Shown: piece after piece, positions 43,806 to 64,000 of the stretch
Numbering within the stretch: the stretch's first letter is position 1
Layout of the letters: each line of letters opens with the position of its first letter
Assembly: GCA_003586115.2 (NCBI GenBank)
Contig: QVOM02000001.1
Coordinates: forward strand, 14,893,291 to 14,957,290
DNA length: 64,000 nucleotides
Direction: 5' to 3'
Origin: Salvator merianae
Taxonomy: Eukaryota > Chordata > Lepidosauria > Squamata > Teiidae
Made by a program: the position numbers and the translations under genes
The notes under the pieces: model-generated
Told to the model about the DNA's origin: nothing
Database searches by the model: none
The model's input: the letters and a program-made list of their open reading frames with translations, nothing else

Positions 43806-45200
43806 CTGCGGGGACTTCCTCTTTCAGTCCTATATTTGGGTTGGCTCTGCAATCAGGAGAAAGTAATGGCATGTGCAGCCAATTTTGCACAGGGAAAGAA
43901 GGGGGGTGCTCCTTCCATCAACAATTTTCCCCTCCACAACTGTTACAAGCAGTGTCACTGCACTTTGCTTATTTTCTTCTCCCTCTCCTGGCACTGTTGC
44001 ATTTTGAAGTTGGTCAAAACTGTAATTTTGTTATTTATAGATTTCAACATATTGACAGAATGGAAATGGAAGCTTCTGGCTGTGATGTCTTTGTTCTTGC
44101 CAAAAATTTAGCTTGGGTATGGGCTCACGGTTGCAAGTATCAAGCAAGTGTGTTTCCAACAGACTGGGCAGTGATATCAGAAGTCTTCACACTTGCGTTG
44201 CGACCTCACCTAGATCTAGTAACGTGTTTTTGTAATAATCGCTTCTTTTCTGAAGCCACCTTTAAAAAATGTTTTCCTTTCCCATCCTCCGTCTTTGCCT
44301 TTCAAAAAGAATAGGTTACCCGCTGCAAGTCTCGCCCTCCTCAGCATCACTATAGCATTACTACCCCTTCCCAAATTTGCATTTTGGGTTCTCCCGCCAA
44401 CCCGAAACAATCTGATGTATTGAATGGTTTGTTTTATTTTATTGAATTGCTTTTTCAAACCAGTCATATTGGTTACAATATTTGTGTGTCCTGCTTCTCC
44501 ACAGCAGCAGGTAAGTCTGCATTCAGAAAGAGTCCCTGGGCAGTGATGTATACTGTCCTCCTTGCAGACAATATCACAGAGATGCCCTCTGAGCTCTTTA
44601 TTCCACACTTTGTTGGATCCCTTGGATGGATATAAGGCACAGCTGTGTTTCTGGCCAACCCTCTGTCACTCCATTTCCTATGTGTGAATGGAGCCTTCAT
44701 CTTGACAGAGAGCCTCCTTTGCCCAAGTTTCTTTGCACAAAATGCTCTTCAAAGGAGTCCAGTATACAAATAATAATTTTAGAGAACTCAGAAGTTGCTC
44801 ACTCTGTTAATAAAATTTTGAAGCTGTTGCCCTAATGTGGATTTTTGAATGTAATCAAGTGCAACTAATTACACTGGCACAAAACGTTCCATCTTTTCAT
44901 ATTACGTACGCTTCTCTCAACCAGTACAGTTGTTTCATTATGTGCTAATGGGAAAAGCAGAAGATGACTGAAGAGATGACTGTCTTGTGTGGAAGCTGGT
45001 GTGTGGCACCCAGTGGTGGAGCTGACGGGCAATTTGCCCATTTGCCTTTGATGTCTTTCAAGCACAGTGAGCCTTGTTTGCTGTGGTTCAAAAACACCAA
45101 AGGCAAATAGTGATTCATCATTCAGATTAGCCACTGCATCCCACGTGCTTGCTTCAAGTATCTTTAAAATCTAATTTCTGAAAGCTTGAAAGGATCAGAA
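43806..45200. other. Intergenic, nothing recognised
   Basis: Holds the longest plain open frame on the plus strand (to 44314), but it starts inside the SINE and has no domain. Confidence 0.5.
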
Positions 45201-45330
45201 CACTATATATTCTCGAGTGTTCATTTATTTATCTTCATTTCTATCCTGCCAATACACTCTGAGAGCTTGGGGTGGGTTACAATAAAACCAGTACAATTAA
45301 AATAATAAGATATAATTAAATTCATTACAT
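45201..45330 (-). mobile_element. LINE 3' tail, minus strand
   Basis: tcatttatttatcttcattt ... cctgccaatacactctgaga ... ggtgggttacaataaaacca, the usual L2/CR1-like 3' end seen antisense. Confidence 0.6.
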
Positions 45331-45730
45331 AGTCATGAGTTTCACGGGCACCAAAAGAACAGATGGATCAGGCTCTGGCTTTTACTGCATTATTTAAGGA
45401 CAGGTTTTGAAAGGCAGAGTAGAGGCAACCATAATTATTTCAACCACCATCTCAAGAATTCATAGCATGGATTTTTCATTTTCACTTTTAACACTTATTA
45501 GCACACAGTTTGTTGTTGTTTTTGAAAATCCCTTTTCTGACACTGTATTTCCTCTCATTCAGATGTGCATTGTTTTTGCCTCAATATTTTTTTTTTATAC
45601 ATACATCAAGTTCCCACATGGATACACTTATATAACCATTTATTGTATAAACTTTTGACTTCCTGTCTTCTTCTAAAGCTTCTCTTGTTCTCTGGCTGTG
45701 TTTTGTTTGGAACACCCAGCTCTTTAACTA

Positions 45731-46545
45731 AGGATCCAGCTACAACTAAGGGCCTGTTCGCACTGTAGTGGTGGAACGTTCTTGTCTGCTCGTTAGAACG
45801 GAGCATTCTCACTGCCGCGGGCACGAGCCTCACCCGATCCGAACCACTTCGTACCCGATTCGAACCTGATGTTGGATAAGGCAAGACAAGTAAAAGCTTG
45901 TCTTCATCCCGACCTGCGCAATGGAGCGAAGATCGGGCACGGCGCTTTTGCACTGTTTGCAACGGTGTCGGGCGTGGCCGGCGCGGCTGCACATGTGGGG
46001 TGCGAAGTTTACACATCCGGGTGCAAAGGTTACACATCCGGGCGCAATGTTTTCGTACCCTGGTACGATGCTTCGTACCCGGGATAGCCCTTTGGGCTTG
46101 GCAGCCGAGCTGCCGTTACAGAGCCGGCTTTGTAACGAGCCCCTCGTTACAAAGTGGGTATGAAGGTGCGAAGTGGGTGCGAAGTGGGTACCGAACTAGT
46201 GGCTGCCATTCGCACTGTTCCCGCTGCTGGTCGGCTTCGGATCCGTTCCTCTGGCCGGGAGTGCGAATGGCACCGAGCGTTCCCCAACCTCTCCGGTTCG
46301 AAGCCAACTACTGGGAACGGTCTACCGAGCTCAGTGCGAAAAGGCCCTAAGTTTTAATCCACATTCAGTCGAGCTTCAGAGTGAAAGAACACATCTTTAA
46401 AAGGCCAACCTATTTTCTTTCCACATTATCTAACACACAGGTGGATTTTTTAATTTAGATAATGTGGAAGGAAAACTACTATTCTCTTTGTTGACATGCT
46501 TTCTCACTGTGAAGATGGATCAAAGGTAGATTAAAACAAGGTGCA
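45731..46545. mobile_element. MITE family C copy interrupted by the GC-rich element
   Basis: 45731-45749 (ggatccagctacaactaa) continues at 46351 (gttttaatccacattcag) and runs to about 46545 (gattaaaacaaggtgcagcg). Removing the insert and one TAA restores the family C left end. Confidence 0.8.
45750..46347 (+). mobile_element. GC-rich 0.6-kb MITE, copy 1, TAA duplication
   Basis: Left end gggcctgttcgcactg, right end cagtgcgaaaaggccc, flanked by TAA (45747-45749 and 46348-46350). 598 bases, very rich in CpG against AT-rich surroundings. No credible coding sequence. Confidence 0.85.
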
Positions 46546-46569
46546 GCGTGACCCTGAAAGACATAGCAC

Positions 46570-46725
46570 ATTCTGATAACTTCTGCACTGCCTACCTTGG
46601 GTTAGGTACAAGAGAGGTGCTATGGAGGAACAGGAGAGGTGCCATTCTAGTAACTTCTGCACTGTGTGCCTCTGGGTCACGAACAGGAGAAGTGCCATGG
46701 AGTGCTCTGGCAGTGGTCTACAAGA
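46570..46725. repeat. Two-unit tandem repeat, about 79-bp period
   Basis: gataacttctgcactgccta ... aagagaggtgctatgga is repeated as agtaacttctgcactgtgtg ... aggagaagtgccatgga. Confidence 0.65.
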
Positions 46726-48739
46726 TGCCTGTTTATCTGGTTTAGAAATGGCCTTGGAAATGGGCCACATCCATAGGCTTGAAAAATGATGCCAGTCTCA
46801 GCACACCACATGGCCTTCTTCAGCATCCACATGGAAATGGCTGGAGTGGACCACAGGCCGGGGATGCTGGGGATACCACATTAAAGTGGCCTCCTGTTGG
46901 GAGTTGGTATGTTTTCAGACCAGGGAGTGCTCCATGTGAAATGCCTGTGCAGCCAGCCATGTCCCCTGGGAGGCCGTGCCTCCTGGGGAATGCTCTGCTG
47001 TGGAGAGCCAGCATTTCCTAGCCCCAGTTAGCAGGGCCCAAGGGAGTGCGTGGCAACTGCCTCTGAGCGTTCTACGTTTCTCGTAGGGATAGGTTGGTCC
47101 TAAAGATCCCAAAGTGGGTTGGGTACTTCCGATCACCATGATGGGTGCTTCCGATCACCTAACTCGCATACAAAAAAAGTTGTTGAGACTGCAGCTCCAG
47201 CTCCGTGGCCAAGTTGGGAGGGGCTCAGGGTGTGTGTTTGCTTCTGTGAAAGTGCCCTCTTTTGCATTGCAGGTGCCTGATGAAGCTGTGGGTGAGGCAT
47301 TCCTTCACCCTTGCTCCCAGACGTTTCAGGTGTACATTTGCTATGCTATTTGATGGGCATATCTTGTCACTGAACAAAAAGACACAATCCCCAAATCTCC
47401 TTCTCTAGCCTTTCCATTGCATGGATATGGAGACAAGGCCTCAAGAACCCACTGTCTCCCAGAACAGGAAGCTACAAGGAAGTCTCTTCCTGGGGCCCTG
47501 GTGCTGTGACCAGAGTAGCCTTATTTATCTCCTCACTCAAAGCCACCTGAGGTTTTTACAACCCACTTTTAAAACAGAGATCACTAACCCCACATTCAGG
47601 GCCCTGATTTTTTTTTTTTTTTTTAAGTGCTCATACATTGTAATTTAAAAACTTCAGGTTTTACAAACAGGTTCTCGAAGAGGCACTGCTGTACAATAGA
47701 AAAACACATGGAAATATATCTACATAGGCATCTCTGTTATGTGGCAAGGGACTCTTTCTGGTCCTTTTGGGCAACAAGTCTCCACTGTTCCCCCATCAAA
47801 GCATCTGCGGGACTTGGTAGTGTCCTGGGGATTCAGGAAAGGTATCTTAAAGTCACTGCATACAAAACAACCCTCAAGTTGCTACCTGGGACCTTGACAT
47901 AGCCCATCTCCTCCCTACGGCTTGTCAAAAGGGGTTACAGGTACTCAAGGGGCTGGTACAGAGACTGAGGTTGTCCTCTGTGTGCAGGTGCAGGGATGCC
48001 AAAATGTGGTCTGATCCCATGGCAGTGGAGATGGGGAAATGCACTGCATGACCATGCTGTGGCAAGTTTGTCTTCCCTCCAGGTGCCTTTCACAAAGCCG
48101 TGGCCATCAACATTAGCAGGACTCTGTCTTAAGTTTTCTAAATGGAAAATAGTTATGCAGTTTGTCTTAAACTGGCAAAGAGGGCTGAATCTAAAATAAT
48201 GATTCTGTGCAAAAGAGACAAAGTTATAGCAGTCTGCTCTGAAGTTGTTTTGCTCCAAATTTCACAAGATTCTTAACCTGTAAGTTCTTCCATTCTTGCT
48301 ATGTATTAATTTTTCTGTAGCGTTGTTCTACTGTTATGCTTTCTAAAATTTACCAGTTCTCAGTAACTAGTAATTTTGCCACCAAATTATCTGCCCTTTA
48401 GACTAAGTGGGAATTGCCATTATCTCCTAATTAGTCCTTCTAAAAATCAGCAAAAATATTTACCTCCAGAATGCTGATAATTTTTCACAGATTCCCCACA
48501 TGAAGTAGCAAATGCCATGTTCTATGGATCTTTCCCAGCATGCATTATGTGATCAAGTAACACGACAAACCTTTGCTCCAGTCCTGCAAGATCTGGCAGT
48601 ATCAGAATGCAGGCTTCATGCAGGTGTGCCCAGATTAAGGATCCCTTTCCCCCTGGAGACCCAGTAAGGAAGAGCTAATATGCCTAAATCCACACTCCAT
48701 TGGGAGGATGCAAGGCTGTTTTGAGTTACTCAGAACAGA
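46726..48739. other. Intergenic, nothing firm
   Basis: A poly-T run lies near 47608-47625. No gene recognised; frames up to about 107 codons lack features. Confidence 0.45.
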
Positions 48740-49120
48740 GGGCCTTTCTGCATGGACACTTAATATGAATTAAAGGTCTGTGTAGTTCACTTCTAGACCA
48801 TGTAGATTTGCACGATCTGCAGGTGGCGCTTCTCCCATGTCTGGGACTACTTTGTAGTTCAGAACTGCATAGCATGCCACTGAAAATCACTCCCCAGAAA
48901 CCCCAAGGCTAGGAACTTTGGTTACTAGCCTTCGTAGGCATGGGAGTGCAGCCGTGAAGCTTGCACAAGCTTCACAGCTGCAGCGTGGCCTAATCTGGAT
49001 CGGTGCTGTCGGTGAAGACGGCGCTGATCCAGCCCACACCTCTCCATGATTCAGATCAGCGGGCTGGGCTAATCCAGACCCACTGATCTGGATCTATGGC
49101 AGGTAAATGCATAAAGGGCC
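48740..49120. mobile_element. GGCC-type MITE with AGA duplication
   Basis: Left end gggcctttctgcatgg, right end aaatgcataaagggcc, flanked by AGA (48737-48739 and 49121-49123). 381 bases; lies downstream of the RDH16-like stop. Confidence 0.75.
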
Positions 49121-49509
49121 AGAGTTTTGCACACCTCTAGCTAACAAGAGTGATTGCTCTAGGTTCTGTATTTTATGGTAGTAGGAAGACCCCATTTCAG
49201 TTTACTTATGCATAACATTTTACTATGCTTGTAATTCATTCAGGTGTTGTCCTCAACTCACGGACAGAGAGGAGTGCAACTCACCCCCCAAGCATTAGCG
49301 CAGTCATCTCATGGCCCCAAAAGAAAAAAAGAGGAGAACACCACATCTTCCTGCAAGTAATTTGGATATGTGTATGAATAGGCAAGAACGAGAGAAAAAC
49401 AATGTGCATGATTACATCCACTGCTGAAGACAGCTGTACTTGACATTCTTCACTCCATGGTTGAATAACTCCACCCTTTACCTTTCACGATCCCAGAGTT
49501 CTAAGCATG

Positions 49510-62380
<12,871 letters not shown>

Positions 62381-62409
62381 GGTACAAGTATCCACTCCAC
62401 TTGCAACAG
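62381..62409 (-). promoter_or_regulatory. RDH16: RDH16-like 5' UTR piece after a splice acceptor
   Basis: Directly upstream of the ATG, the minus strand reads a long C/T tract (cctcttcctcctcctc) ending ttacag, a good acceptor. This implies a separate non-coding first exon further upstream, which was not located. Confidence 0.55.
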
Positions 62410-64000
62410 CTGTAAGAGGAGGAGGAAGAGGAAGAGGTTTGTGGACTATTGACTTTTGGAAGTGATTGAACTGATGTACCAGAACAACAGAGAAATTGAG
62501 TTCCAGATCCAACCACCCACTACTACCCCGCACAACCTGAACCCACCTCCAGCTATGAAATAAATTTATGTAGGCTTTAAGGCCTGTTGGCACATTTGGA
62601 ATTCAGGGCATGCTGTGGGCACAATCCTTGTGAATGGGCAACAGAGGAATCCCAGAATGTGTTGCATCCTTGAAAGCCACAATGGTGAGCTTAGCAGTAA
62701 ATGGATTTCAATCCCATCTCATCTATACTGGTAATAAAAGGGTTCGATTGTCTGTGGCTATATCCATATGGAGACCAAATGGGATCATCACCTGGGGTGT
62801 CCGTCCATCTTTTCCTTTAAGCTAAGATGGATCCCATGGATAAATTATCTATGCATCCCATGGATAAATTATCTCCATGTTGCCTCAGTCACTCCACTTG
62901 CTTCTCTTTCTCTACTGCTTTGTCTTCTCCCCTTCCCTTCACCTCTGGACCTGCTTCTTGGGATAACCACCATGATTGGCTGGCCACCCAGAAAGTCCTG
63001 CCACATCTGAGAGTCACTCAAATAATGCAGCCTCTCATTCCGAAATTTGAATTTCTGACTTTCTTCCCCTCCTCTCCCCCTTCCCCCACAAAACCAAATA
63101 TTCAAATATTTGTGCTCTTTCCAACTTTTTTATTCCAATAGTTTTCTACAGCTTCTGCTTTATACCTACTGTCCATTAGGGTAGGCAAAACTGCACTAAG
63201 AAAGTCACACAATACACATTGCCCCCATCGCACTCCAAGCTGTAAATGAGCCCGCAGAGCTTTTCATTCATTTCTTTCAGCACTGTGCTCTTTTTGGATC
63301 TCCACAATGGGTTGAGGGCACAATATAATAAATTACATGTAGATCCTACCTTGCATGTGCCTCTGGCTGTGCCAACATAACCTCTTTTCCTGCATATAGG
63401 TGTAGGCTAAGTTATAGCTCCAGAACAATAAAACCTGAAGATCTGAAGCTTTGCATATATTTCTAATGCATTAGTTCAATTTCCACCCATTATTAAAATT
63501 TCTAATAAAAGAATGGTGACAGTGGAGGTTATGATTATTAACAAGTCCTCAGCAAAAAGATATAAAAGGCCCTTTTCCGGGCACTGACCTGTCTTTGAAG
63601 GATTATTATAACTCTTTCCAACAAAGATTATTTTTCTTTGTTTTTTATCTTTTCGCAAGGAGAATAAGGATTTATAAGAAATATCAGATTAGGTAAAACC
63701 CAGATACTGAATAAATATTTGAATAGGGTACTTCTGAATTTTTTTAGCAAAGTTCTGCCTGTTCTACTTGACTGTTTTCATTTATTAATTCACTGATTCG
63801 GGTCTTCAATTACTGGAGTTCTAGGATTTTAACAGTCCTAGGATTTTGAACTAGGCCAGTCCTGGTTCTGGAGAACCTCAAACAACTGCAGTCTGAAGTT
63901 GTATAAAATGTGGAGATATCATGTATTACAAAGTGCCACAATGTGATGACATACTCTAGCCAGAGTATGTATCTAAGACAGTTGTAGCAAGAGCAGTAGC
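62410..64000. other. Upstream of RDH16-like coding exon 1
   Basis: Expected to hold the promoter and a non-coding first exon, but none could be fixed. Contains a 20-base direct repeat (62831-62850 and 62855-62874: atcccatggataaattatct). No coding exon recognised to the window end. Confidence 0.45.

Noticed and set aside
43664..44314. 216-codon plus-strand open frame between the two genes
   Set aside because: It begins inside a minus-strand SINE and runs into unclassified sequence; no domain, signal or splice structure supports a gene.
45898..46350. 150-codon frame in the GC-rich element, with a similar frame at 53283-53699
   Set aside because: Shared text only reflects common ancestry of the two copies; the frames start differently, run through the terminal repeat, and GC-rich DNA has few stops.

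Overview
The window is vertebrate nuclear DNA, most likely from a reptile and probably a squamate. Two intron-rich genes read cleanly as canonical GT-AG exons. Almost everything else is transposon-derived: CR1 and L2-like LINE pieces, tRNA-derived SINEs with squamate-like tails, and many short inverted-repeat DNA elements. The organism call rests on this repeat mix and on protein similarity judged by eye, not on a database search.

From about 0.8 to 40.2 kb, the plus strand carries the 3' two thirds of MYO1A (brush-border myosin-I). Sixteen coding exons join in frame into 683 residues: the second half of the motor, four IQ motifs and the TH1 tail, ending at a stop codon (39861-39863) with an AATAAA 325 bases further on. 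The start of the motor lies upstream of base 1.

From 62.4 down to 49.5 kb, the minus strand carries a complete four-coding-exon microsomal short-chain dehydrogenase of the RDH16/SDR9C group (314 residues). The two genes are tail to tail, about 9.3 kb apart. No TAC3-, ZBTB39- or GPR182-like coding sequence was seen between them, although those genes separate MYO1A from RDH16 in human as I recall it.

The introns and intergenic spaces are a transposon graveyard with readable history. The dominant group has termini close to GGCCTTTCTGCACTT and 3-bp target duplications (TAT, AAT, TGG, TAA, ATT and AGA were seen), resembling PIF/Harbinger-type non-autonomous elements. Two larger elements, one of 2.69 kb and one GC-rich of 0.6 kb, sit inside copies of the same small MITE family, so the empty sites can be read and the TTA and TAA duplications confirmed. 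Other highlights are a 142-bp near-perfect palindrome upstream of a MYO1A exon, a hAT-like insertion with an 8-bp duplication, a Tigger-like element flanked by TA, and a reverse-transcriptase fragment that has lost its core. No autonomous transposase gene was found. The genes look ordinary; the novelty is in the mobile-element families.
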